From the NCBI GenBank assembly GCA_942159475.1, contig OW804094.1, positions 8,005,555 through 8,069,554 on the forward strand: a DNA stretch of 64,000 nt, in the 5' to 3' direction. The notes beneath the pieces were generated by a model that did no database searches, had not been told where the DNA came from, and worked only from the letters and a program-made list of their open reading frames with translations. The stretch comes from Sthenelais limicola. Taxonomy: Eukaryota > Annelida > Polychaeta > Phyllodocida > Sigalionidae. Of the stretch, positions 12,041-20,753 are shown one piece after another; positions within the stretch are counted from its first letter, which is position 1; each line of letters opens with the position of its first letter. The translations under genes were made by a program, and so were the position numbers.

Positions 12041-12616
12041 AAGAATACTTTATTTCAGAGCTGCCAACCTGGGAAGATCCCAAATCCTAGTTTTTTGCGG
12101 AAGCCTTGCTTCGGGGGTCGGGGGCATGCACCCCAGATTTTTTTTTAAAAATTAGGAGTCAAATGATGCATTCTGGGGGTAATCTTACCCCATAACTGAT
12201 AATGGGAGGATTTGTTGAGTCATACAGTAGGCCCTACATAGGTTAAATAATTTTTCAATTTTTAGCAAGTGATGGGTACCTGAATCTGAATTTCCAGGTA
12301 TATCAGGGTTTTTTGTTAAGGTTTTGAGTTGGGGGGATTAGTATGGAAGTAGGAGGGGACCTGGAAAGGTATTTTTATTTTTGCACAAAGAATGGTGGCT
12401 TCTGGTAACTTTCAGCATAACTATCATAGAGATTTCAGTGTTCAAATTGTATACATTAATTTTCCTCTTTATGAATATAAAACACAACAGTTTATGCCCA
12501 TATGAAATATTATATTCAGAGGGAATTCAGTTTTGGCCATTTTTCCATAATATTGCCAATAAGACGTACTATTTATCAAAAAAGCATGTTTTCTATCCTT
12601 TTGTTTTCCTTCTATG

Positions 12617-12898
12617 TGTAGTGCCATGACTGAACTTTCCATATACTACTTATATCCATACAACTACAACCTTTTAACACCAGATGGACCTGTGTGTCAC
12701 AGCTGTGTTAATTCTGTATTTATCTGTTATACGATTACCATTATCATGTTGTACCAACCTTTAAATACCCTTTTACATGTCATTGCCATTTTACCAACAC
12801 CATGACTTCAGTCTTAATAAATCAGAGTAATAATATTGAGGCTCTTGTCTTATATTATAACCAAACTCTCCTCCTCTACATACAACCGGGTCATTACA
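12617..12898 (+). repeat. 5' LTR of Ty3-type element
   Basis: 282 bp starting TGTAGTGCCATGAC and ending GGGTCATTACA. It has a poly(A) signal AATAAA at 12816-12821 and a weak TATA-like CTTTAAATACC near 12763. Apparently identical to 23403-23684. Confidence 0.95.
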
Positions 12899-12901
12899 TT
12901 T

Positions 12902-12913
12902 TGGTGCCGTGAC
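12902..12913 (+). other. Primer-binding site, matches tRNA-His 3' end
   Basis: TGGTGCCGTGAC begins three bases after the 5' LTR. It is complementary to a tRNA ending GTCACGGCACCA, which is the 3' end of animal tRNA-His as I recall it (acceptor strand GCCGTGA). The match covers 12 bases and then stops. The primer identity is inference from this complementarity. Confidence 0.7.
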
Positions 12914-12960
12914 CAATAGAGGAGTAAGAAAATTTTCCTTCTCAGGAATTGATTATTCAT

Positions 12961-15099
12961 ATGTCTGAATATGGACATTTAAATATCCCCACTATTGGTG
13001 AGGAATTATTGCCTTACGGCGATCCTATGCTTAACCTGAGTTCTCATCTTGCAGACTCAGAAACTTCCATTGACTTTGACGATTCAGTAAGTCGTTACCG
13101 ATTACCTGACGATTTAGATCACCAATTAGATGGACGATTAGCTGCTTCTCTCGATAGTTTAGATCGGGGTACTTACCAAGTAATCCCTGAACAAAGGCTT
13201 GAATGGGAAACGATGCTTGGTATACGAGAAATCGATCCTGGTGTTAATATGGACCGACGCGATCGTCGAGCCCAGAGAACGACCAAGGTCAGATCCATCG
13301 CTGGGTCTGTTTTCAATGAAAAGGCTAGCAGCCATGCAAGTCAAGTTACCAATCCCGCTTTTGCAGATATGCTCTCACTTGAGGATATTATTAGGCTGGG
13401 AATCGACAATGGTTGGACAGTAGAAGCCTATACAGCAGCAGATCGGGTATATATAAAAACTTTAGCCGAATCTGTTTTTGCAAATGTTTACCAGTTACCT
13501 TTGGGTCGGGTAGACCATTTAATGATCGAATGTGAAAAGCTGGGCCTTCAGCCTGACGGTTTCGGTGGTGAAAATATATCTTCTGATCATGGGGAAAATA
13601 TAATCATTCCTGTCGAAAATACAAAGCCTAAGAATTTAAAATTCTGGGGGTCTGTACCAGACATTTCTACCAACAGGAGAAAGGCTATTGAAAAAATAGT
13701 CAACTCTTATGGTAAAACCTATTCAGAAGGTGGGGGAGATTTCGACGATTATACTTTAAAAGTTGATAATGTTAGTTTGGCCTGGAAAACGCCATACAAG
13801 CAGACACATAATCCTCCGATTAAGCCTATACAGCTGCCAAAACAAGCTAAATTCTCTCCAGTAATACCTAGGAGAGTACAGATGCAAAATGTCCAAAGAC
13901 ATTCGACATTTAATATTGCTATGGGTCAATCTGTGGGAGCGGCCACATCGATCACCCAACTTCCATTGAGAAATGTGCAAACACATAATCCAGCAAAAAC
14001 AATAGCCCCTATGGCCTCAATGGTAACCAAACCAGTAGACAAAGGCATTAAATCTCGAAGGAAATCGACCATGGTAGAAATGGAACAAGAAATTAGCAGG
14101 TTAGACATAAATACCTCGTTTCAAGCTCCAAGATTAGCAATGAATCGACCTCGTGAAGTGCCTAGGCCCAAGCCCTTGGAAAAGTACAAGGGTACGGACT
14201 GGAGTGAATATCTGGCAGGAGCCATGAATTGGGCTAATTTATATGGCTGGGATGATGATACTCTTGTTAGAGAATTAATTATTGCCACTTCTGGCCATAT
14301 TGGACAGACTACATGGGGGAATGTTTCAGAACTATCCCTAGAAGCTGTCTTGAGGAGATTGTCTTGTCAGCTCGATGAGAAAACTCCACAGGACAGAATC
14401 AGAGAATATGAAACCAGGGTCCAGCAAAAAGATGAAACTTTTCAGCATTATGCTGAGAGTTTAATCGATTTGTGTAGAAAGGCCTATAATGAATATCCAG
14501 AAAATCTTAGGCTGAAAACAATCATGCTCTTTGGTGAGGGTCTACGAGACAAATTCATCGCTTTTTGGGTGAAATATTATAAGCCCAGTACTCTACAGAT
14601 AGCTGTCGACATAGCTCATCAAATGAGATGTGCTGGAGGGTCAAATGAAATGCGATCCTCCTTATTAGATCAAATGCCAACTAATTTGGTTTCTTTCCAA
14701 GGAAAAGAGGCTAAACAAGTTAGTTTGGCTGCAGTGTCGACAGAGAAAGATGAACCTTCTCTCGTAGAAGAAGATCAAGAGCTAGAGGCCGAAATTGCAG
14801 CATTTAAATCATTTAGGATGCAGCAAAAAGGCTATAGGAATTATCAAAATCCTAGTTATAAACCTAAGCAATATTATGCCAGTAAGAAACCTGGCGAATA
14901 TAACAAACCAGGCAAGGTTGAGAATAAGTCAGATGCTTCAGGCAACTCTAATCAGGAGAAAAATCGCAATAAATGCAAATTCTGCTTGTCTAGAGACCAT
15001 GGAAAATGGAAATGTCCAGAGGTATTAGCCTTACATCAACAATGCAAGGAGAAAAGAGCTAAAGAAAGGGACCAGGGAAAAGCTGTGGGGTCTCAGTGA
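12961..15099 (+). CDS. gag: Gag polyprotein of Ty3-type element
   Basis: 712 codons from the first ATG of the frame (MSEYGHLNIP) to TGA. The N-terminal ~390 residues are an unrecognised, partly low-complexity extension. A retrotransposon-gag capsid-like domain follows at about residues 400-620 (DWSEYLAGAMNWANLYGW, ETRVQQKDETFQHYAESL). Near the C-terminus is one CCHC zinc knuckle, C-x2-C-x4-H-x4-C (CKFCLSRDHGKWKC), flanked by Lys/Arg-rich sequence. Gag assembles the particle and packages the element RNA. The 3' end overlaps the pol frame by 37 bases and carries the frameshift signal. Length is above the usual Ty3 gag (300-500 residues), mainly from the N-terminal part. Confidence 0.9.
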   Translation: MSEYGHLNIPTIGEELLPYGDPMLNLSSHLADSETSIDFDDSVSRYRLPDDLDHQLDGRLAASLDSLDRGTYQVIPEQRLEWETMLGIREIDPGVNMDRRDRRAQRTTKVRSIAGSVFNEKASSHASQVTNPAFADMLSLEDIIRLGIDNGWTVEAYTAADRVYIKTLAESVFANVYQLPLGRVDHLMIECEKLGLQPDGFGGENISSDHGENIIIPVENTKPKNLKFWGSVPDISTNRRKAIEKIVNSYGKTYSEGGGDFDDYTLKVDNVSLAWKTPYKQTHNPPIKPIQLPKQAKFSPVIPRRVQMQNVQRHSTFNIAMGQSVGAATSITQLPLRNVQTHNPAKTIAPMASMVTKPVDKGIKSRRKSTMVEMEQEISRLDINTSFQAPRLAMNRPREVPRPKPLEKYKGTDWSEYLAGAMNWANLYGWDDDTLVRELIIATSGHIGQTTWGNVSELSLEAVLRRLSCQLDEKTPQDRIREYETRVQQKDETFQHYAESLIDLCRKAYNEYPENLRLKTIMLFGEGLRDKFIAFWVKYYKPSTLQIAVDIAHQMRCAGGSNEMRSSLLDQMPTNLVSFQGKEAKQVSLAAVSTEKDEPSLVEEDQELEAEIAAFKSFRMQQKGYRNYQNPSYKPKQYYASKKPGEYNKPGKVENKSDASGNSNQEKNRNKCKFCLSRDHGKWKCPEVLALHQQCKEKRAKERDQGKAVGSQ

Positions 15100-18000
15100 G
15101 AAGCGCAGCTGAGGCCCTGGGCCCTATGAATATTATCAATTGTGAAAACAATTGTGACGAATACCCAGAAACTATATATCATCCTCAGAGTGGTGATTCT
15201 GATGGGAATGGATGGATTGTACACAAGGAAGAAAAAGCGTTTGGCCAATCGCTTGAACCTGATGTTGTATATGAAGCCCAGCCGACAGTGAAAAGTAAGT
15301 TATTTTCTCCACCTAATATCTTGGATATGGATACTTCAGGTAGGAGGGGCGACGATGCTTGTGACCTTGCTCTAATCAGCGCCATACAAAGCGACGATGG
15401 AGATGTAAAAGTGTCTATACTAACGGACCCATGTGAAGAATCTGAAACTTTGATTCATTTAACACCTTTATTGGTAAAAATGCGATGGTATGTACCTGTT
15501 TCTATTGGTGAGATGCGAGGAGAATTTCTCTATGATACTGGGGCTCAAACCAGCCTGGTTTCTAAAGAATTCTATGATTCGCTCGCTTGCAAACCTCCTC
15601 TGTACGCTTCACGGATGAGGATTAAACCTTTAGCAAGTGGACCTATTGAAACACTGGGTTATGCTATATTTGAATTGAATATTGGAGGCAAAATATACAA
15701 AAATGCCTGTTTGGTAGTCTCCCACCTAGATGGCGATCAAGCTATTTTAGGTATGGATTTTACCTGGCGATTTAAATGCGGAATCGCTTGGCCGGGTCGG
15801 TTGTCCTTGAATGATGGTAAAGAAAATATAAATTGCCTTCGTAAAGGGGCTTTGGGAACAGCTAATGTGAAAAAAGAGGTCCATATAGGAGCATTTGCCA
15901 TTATGGTTGTTGATGTTACCTTGGGAAATCTACCCACCGATCGTGCCTATGTGGTAGAGCCAGAAGTGGAAGGGGAAAATGGGGAAATCTTTGGTGGGTT
16001 AAATACTTATTTATATAACTCTAAAATTGCGAAGATCCCTATCTGCAACCCCACTGCCTTACCAATTCGTCTGAAAAAGAATATTCCTATTGGATATGTT
16101 TTTGAAGCCGATGAAAATTCATTACAGGAGGTCTCTCCTAATAATATCACTGATTGTTTTGTTTCAGCGACTAAAATAGAAGAAAATAATCCAGTCGATA
16201 CCTCCAGTCTGGAAAAATTAATAAATGGTTCTCATGTAAAGAGTGACCAAGAAATTAATATTTTAAAGGAAATGATTCTTAGGAATAAGGACGTTTTTCG
16301 TCTCCCTGGAGAAACATTAGGTTATACGTCGATGACTACCCATGTGGTAGACACTGGCGATGCTAGACCTATTAAACAGGCATATCGAAGACAAGCTCCT
16401 AGGAAGAGAGAAGTCGCCGAGGAGCAGGTTAAAAAAATGTTAGAACAGGGGGTAATAGAAGAAAGTGATAGCCCTTGGTCATCTCCTATAGTAATGGTCA
16501 ACAAAAAAGACAACACCATCCGTTTTTGTGTCGACTACAGAAAATTAAATAGCGTTACTAAAAAGGACAGTTATCCTTTACCAAGAATAGACGATTGTCT
16601 AGAAGCATTGGGTGGAAATACCTGGTTTTGTACGTTAGATCTTGAAAGTGGCTACTGGCAAGTCGCCATGGATGAATCTAGCAGAGAAAAAACTGCATTT
16701 ATTACTGCTTCTGGGTTATACCAGTTCAAGGTAATGGCATTTGGACTCTGCAATGCTCCAGCTACTTTTCAAAAGATGATGAACAAAATGTTAAGAGGCT
16801 TGGTAAATAAGATCTGCCTAGTCTACTTGGACGATGTAATCATATTTGGCAAAACATTGAACGAGATGCTGAATAATTTAGACAGTGTTTTTGCCAGATT
16901 GAGAAATTATGGGTTAAAATTAAAACCTAAGAAATGCAAATTATTCCAACGAAAAGTTGAATTCCTGGGTAGAGTGGTCTCTGAGGAAGGCATAAGAGCC
17001 GACCCAGAAAAAGTAAAAGTTGTTTTGAACTGGCCACAGCCAAAAACGGTGAAGGAGGTTAGATCTTTCATAGGATTTGCCTCTTATTATCGTCAGTTCA
17101 TTAATAAATTTGCTGACTTAATATATCCTATTCAGGACATTGTCAAACAATCGTCTAAGAAAGTTAAATTTAAGGTAAACTGGACCCCTGAATGTGAAGA
17201 TGCTTTTGCTCGAACAAAAGTGGCTTTGACAAATTCTCCAGTTTTAGCTTATCCATCTCCAGAAGGCAGATATATTATCGATACAGATGCCAGTGGTAAA
17301 TGTATGGCTGGAATACTATCTCAGGAACAAAATGGGGTGGAAAAAGTCATCGCTTATGCCAGCAATTCTTTCAGTAAATCGCAAAGGAATTATTGCACAA
17401 CTTGCCGTGAATTATTGGCTGTCGTCATATATTCTGGAAAATTTAAGAATTATATCTTAGGGGGAGATTTCATTATAAGAACTGACCATGCTTCCCTTAC
17501 TTGGTTAATAGGTTTTAAAGAACCTGAACATATGTTAGCTAGATGGCTTATGACATTACAATTGTATAATATCACTGCTCCTGGTGTGATACAGCATAGG
17601 CCTGGTCGTCGCCATATCAACGCAGATTCTCTCTCACGAATACCGTATAGTAGGTGTAAGAGGGAAGATTGTACGGATTGTGGGGCTCATAATGCTGTGA
17701 TAGCTGCTGCTAAAATCATGGAACAGGTCCCAGTCAAACCATTGGGTCTGTTAGAGAAACAAACGTTGGATCCAGATACCAAACGTATTATTATGTATGT
17801 GAATAAAACCCTTCCCTGGCCTGAAGATTCCAGTGCAGAAAGTAATGATTTTCGGGCTATATTAGGGAAGAAGAATGATTTGGTTATTTTTAATAATTTA
17901 TTATGTGTAAGATGGAGACAACCCTCGTCTGGCAAGCTATTTAGTAGAATCGTGGTACCTATAGACAGTAGGAGAGGGATATTCGATCGACACCATGGTC

Positions 18001-19400
18001 CAGCTTGTGCTGGACATTTTGGTAATTTCAGGACTTATACAGCTATCAAGCAACGATACTACTGGCCAGGTCTAAAAGGCTCTATCAGTCGTTGGATTAA
18101 GATGTGTGAAGCATGTTCGACTAGGAAAACAAGGTCTGGAACTAATACTTCACCCTTGACGAAGGATCTGGCAGGTGAGCGATTTTCTCGCATTTGTATG
18201 GATGTCTTGAGTGGCTTTAAGAGAAGCACAACTGGTAATATTTGTGTATTAGTTGTTTCAGATTATTTTTCTAAATGGTCTGAAGCTTATTGTCTACCTG
18301 ATCATAAGGCAGAAACAGTTGCCTGGACTATATTCAAAGAATGGATCCTACGATTTGGAGCTCCGAATGCTATCCATACCGATGGGGCCCCAGAATTTGA
18401 AGGTGGGGTAATGAGGGAATTGTGTCGAATATTTGATATAAATAAGCAACATACTAATCCCTATACACCCCGCTGTAATGGCCAGGCAGAAAGAATAAAT
18501 CGAGTTTTAGTCGAACAATTATCTTGCTATATAGATTATGGGTCTGAAAAATGGGACACATTAATTCCCTGTATAGTAAGTGCGTTTAATACAAGTGTAC
18601 ATGCCAGCACTGGATGTACGCCATATTCATTAATATTTGGTGATGAAGCTTATACCCCAGCTGATTTGATTTTTGGTGTTCCTCGAGGAGGGTTGGATTT
18701 AACTTCTCCCAGTGTATTCCTTGAACAATTGAGAAAACAGCTGAGAGAAGGCCATGCTTTTGCTCGGGATAAATTGAATTTAACATCGGTTGCTCAGAAA
18801 AGATCATATGATCGTCGCAAACGACTCAGGAATTTTTCTGAGGGTGAATGGGTATATAGATATTATCCACCTATCGCCAGCAATAAATATGGGGCTAAAT
18901 GGGATGGCCCTTTCAAAATTATTAGTAAGATAAACTATCATACATACCTCCTATCAACATCTAGAGGAGAAGTTCGATGGAATGGTGATTATTTGAAGAC
19001 TGCTGTGGACCCTACGTCGACAGATGGTTTGCGACCTACAGCCAATCTTCATAATTCGCCTGAAGTTGAAAACCTACGTGAAATAGGTAGGGATGTTATC
19101 AGGGTAAAAGGAGGAAAAGTATCTCCTGGTCAGGAAATTTCAGATTATATTTCTAGCTTGAAACCTGATCTGGCCAGGAAAAGAGGCAGACCTCCCAAGA
19201 AACCGCCTAAGTCCGATGTAGTTGAGAATAATAAAATCAAGAAACCTCGTGGCAAAGGTAAGAAACATGCTATCTCACGTAGAAAATCACACGTTAAAAT
19301 TAATCCAGAAGATGGGAAAAATATGAATATTGTTCCTAAGAAGAGAGGTGAAGGAAAAAGGGAAATAAAAATTCCTGATCGCTATTCGTCATGCCTATAG
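15063..19400 (+). CDS. pol: Pol polyprotein: protease, RT, RNase H, integrase
   Basis: Open from 15063 in the -1 frame; there is no sensible ATG near its start, consistent with expression by frameshift. In order: aspartic protease with YDTGAQTS and AILGMDF; RT with FCVDYRKLN, FGLCNAPATFQ and catalytic YLDD; RNase H with DTDAS, RELLA and RTDHASL; integrase with the zinc-binding HH...CxxC (DRHHGPACAGH, CEACSTRK) and DDE triad (ICMDVL, HTDGAPEF, GQAERINR) with 35 residues between the second D and E. The C-terminal tail has a GPF-type module (AKWDGPFKIISK) and a basic end with AT-hook-like RKRGRPPKKPP. No stop or frameshift interrupts it. Domain order assigns it to the Ty3 group. Confidence 0.95.
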   Translation, partial: RKGPGKSCGVSVRSAAEALGPMNIINCENNCDEYPETIYHPQSGDSDGNGWIVHKEEKAFGQSLEPDVVYEAQPTVKSKLFSPPNILDMDTSGRRGDDACDLALISAIQSDDGDVKVSILTDPCEESETLIHLTPLLVKMRWYVPVSIGEMRGEFLYDTGAQTSLVSKEFYDSLACKPPLYASRMRIKPLASGPIETLGYAIFELNIGGKIYKNACLVVSHLDGDQAILGMDFTWRFKCGIAWPGRLSLNDGKENINCLRKGALGTANVKKEVHIGAFAIMVVDVTLGNLPTDRAYVVEPEVEGENGEIFGGLNTYLYNSKIAKIPICNPTALPIRLKKNIPIGYVFEADENSLQEVSPNNITDCFVSATKIEENNPVDTSSLEKLINGSHVKSDQEINILKEMILRNKDVFRLPGETLGYTSMTTHVVDTGDARPIKQAYRRQAPRKREVAEEQVKKMLEQGVIEESDSPWSSPIVMVNKKDNTIRFCVDYRKLNSVTKKDSYPLPRIDDCLEALGGNTWFCTLDLESGYWQVAMDESSREKTAFITASGLYQFKVMAFGLCNAPATFQKMMNKMLRGLVNKICLVYLDDVIIFGKTLNEMLNNLDSVFARLRNYGLKLKPKKCKLFQRKVEFLGRVVSEEGIRADPEKVKVVLNWPQPKTVKEVRSFIGFASYYRQFINKFADLIYPIQDIVKQSSKKVKFKVNWTPECEDAFARTKVALTNSPVLAYPSPEGRYIIDTDASGKCMAGILSQEQNGVEKVIAYASNSFSKSQRNYCTTCRELLAVVIYSGKFKNYILGGDFIIRTDHASLTWLIGFKEPEHMLARWLMTLQLYNITAPGVIQHRPGRRHINADSLSRIPYSRCKREDCTDCGAHNAVIAAAKIMEQVPVKPLGLLEKQTLDPDTKRIIMYVNKTLPWPEDSSAESNDFRAILGKKNDLVIFNNLLCVRWRQPSSGKLFSRIVVPIDSRRGIFDRHHGPACAGHFGNFRTYTAIKQRYYWPGLKGSISRWIKMCEACSTRKTRSGTNTSPLTKDLAGERFSRICMDVLSGFKRSTTGNICVLVVSDYFSKWSEAYCLPDHKAETVAWTIFKEWILRFGAPNAIHTDGAPEFEGGVMRELCRIFDINKQHTNPYTPRCNGQAERINRVLVEQLSCYIDYGSEKWDTLIPCIVSAFNTSVHASTGCTPYSLIFGDEAYTPADLIFGVPRGGLDLTSPSVFLEQLRKQLREGHAFARDKLNLTSVAQKRSYDRRKRLRNFSEGEWVYRYYPPIASNKYGAKWDGPFKIISKINYHTYLLSTSRGEVRWNGDYLKTAVDPTSTDGLRPTANLHNSPEVENLREIGRDVIRVKGGKVSPGQEISDYISSLKPDLARKRGRPPKKPPKSDVVENNKIKKPRGKGKKHAISRRKSHVKINPEDGKNMNIVPKKRGEGKREIKIPDRYSSCL
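15075..15118 (+). promoter_or_regulatory. Programmed -1 frameshift signal, gag to pol
   Basis: Slippery heptamer GGGAAAA at 15075-15081, read G GGA AAA in the gag frame, the classic X XXY YYZ form. A 5-base spacer (GCTGT) is followed by a 10-bp stem (15087-15096 GGGGTCTCAG with 15109-15118 CTGAGGCCCT, two G-U pairs) and a 12-base loop that contains the gag stop codon. The pol frame is -1 and opens at 15063, so slippage at this heptamer gives Gag-Pol. Pseudoknot formation is possible but not established. Confidence 0.85.
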
Positions 19401-19778
19401 CTTGGTTATAGCAACCATTGGTGTAGGTCTGGTAGTAATTGTTCTCCCATGATGAAATTTATTTTTTATTGGGAATTTATTATCATCCACAGACTTCACT
19501 GTCGATGAGAATTTATAATAAAACACAACGAGAAGTCTCTGTTGATTGATCTGAGAAGCGTAAGGATCATCACAGAACCCTATACAGACCGGATAATCTT
19601 TTTTAATATTTATATGTGTGATTTGCCTTGTTAGGCTCTGATATGTCAGGCCGCTCTATAACGAGTTAGGATTAAGCCTTATTGACTCGGCAAAGTCATT
19701 ACATTATTTCCCAATCGAATTGTTATAAATACAAACAACAATTTAATATGTAAATCACATTGACAATGCATACATCAG

Positions 19779-19901
19779 AGCCCTGGGCGGAGGTTTCTGG
19801 GTACTATTCTACCTCCCAGTCAGAAGACGACTTCTGCTCGAAGGCTTAAGACATATCGGAGCTCGAGCATACAAACTCCTTCAAAGCAATCTGGAAGAAC
19901 T
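19779..19901 (+). other. Candidate internal exon of the ORF3 transcript
   Basis: 123 bases (41 codons), GC-richer than its surroundings, preceded by ACATCAG and followed by GTAAGT. Joined to the acceptor at 20726, one of its frames (rich in Arg, Ser and Lys, ending SGRT) continues openly through ASSINKSSD into the ORF3 ATG. This would give ORF3 a basic N-terminal extension. The exon is proposed from signals only. Confidence 0.35.
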
Positions 19902-20709
19902 GTAAGTTACATGCTAATCCTAGGATATGTCATTTACTTTATATTCCAGCAGCTATTGTGATATATGTCATATGGTATAATTGGGTTGATAACTTCTAAA
20001 TTATATCCCAATTCTGAAGACACCGGTATGAGTGAACTCTATGAATACACATTCATGGTACGTTCACGAGGTGGTTTATAGGTCATGCTTTAGGGGGAAT
20101 GACTCGCCGTTATTTCTTGCTATTGTTGTGATATGTATTTACATGAATATATCGTATTATTTTGCCATACTTCACCTGAATGGTAGGAATATAATCATTG
20201 GTAGACATATATTCAATGTGTAGTGTTCATACTTGAAGGTAGAGTTATACGGCATTGATTAGACCGAGCGACCGTGCCTTTGGGTCACCGTGTGTACGGG
20301 CTCGTGCTCAGGGAACACTGCCGCTCTCTCAGCGTACTGAGTGGTGTTAGTCAAAAGCGCGGACGTCGGAGTAAGCAGGTGTACGACTCGTACAGCACTG
20401 CGCTCTATGGAGAATGACAAGACTTCGCTTCTCCGCGCTCTGAAAGTGTTCGACTCAAACAGAGAAATGTGTACGACTCAATCAGTATGGAGCTCTATGG
20501 GCATGTGTAGTATCATTTTAACATGGTTTGGGTATATCTAAAAGCGCGGACGTCGGAGGAAGCGTATTTCAACTCAGGCACTATTGAACCCTATGGAAAA
20601 TGGCAACATATGTGATTTTGTGGGAATTATAGGCTGTAAAGCTGATTTTAAATGCTTATACCTGTCCACCGTTTGCTATTATTTTATCTATTTATGTTGG
20701 TGACAATTT

Positions 20710-20726
20710 TTCTTGTTTATTTGTAG
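20710..20726 (+). promoter_or_regulatory. Splice acceptor before ORF3
   Basis: TTCTTGTTTATTTGTAG, a strong pyrimidine-rich acceptor; the ORF3 ATG is the first ATG after it (20754). A weak leader donor candidate (GGA|GTAAGA, GT at 12924) lies just after the primer-binding site. Confidence 0.55.
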
Positions 20727-20753
20727 GCATCCAGTATAAACAAGAGTTCAGAT

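Larger units (their letters stand above)
19401..20753 (+). other. Non-coding gap between pol and ORF3, with repeats and exon-like segment
   Basis: No long ORF. It holds (i) an exon-like block 19779-19901 bounded by CATCAG and ACT|GTAAGT; (ii) near 20340-20600, three imperfect repeats with GCGCGGACGTCGGAG, GTACGACTC or TCAACTC, and CTCTATGG; (iii) a strong acceptor TTCTTGTTTATTTGTAG ending at 20726. The layout suggests production of a spliced subgenomic RNA for ORF3. Confidence 0.5.
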
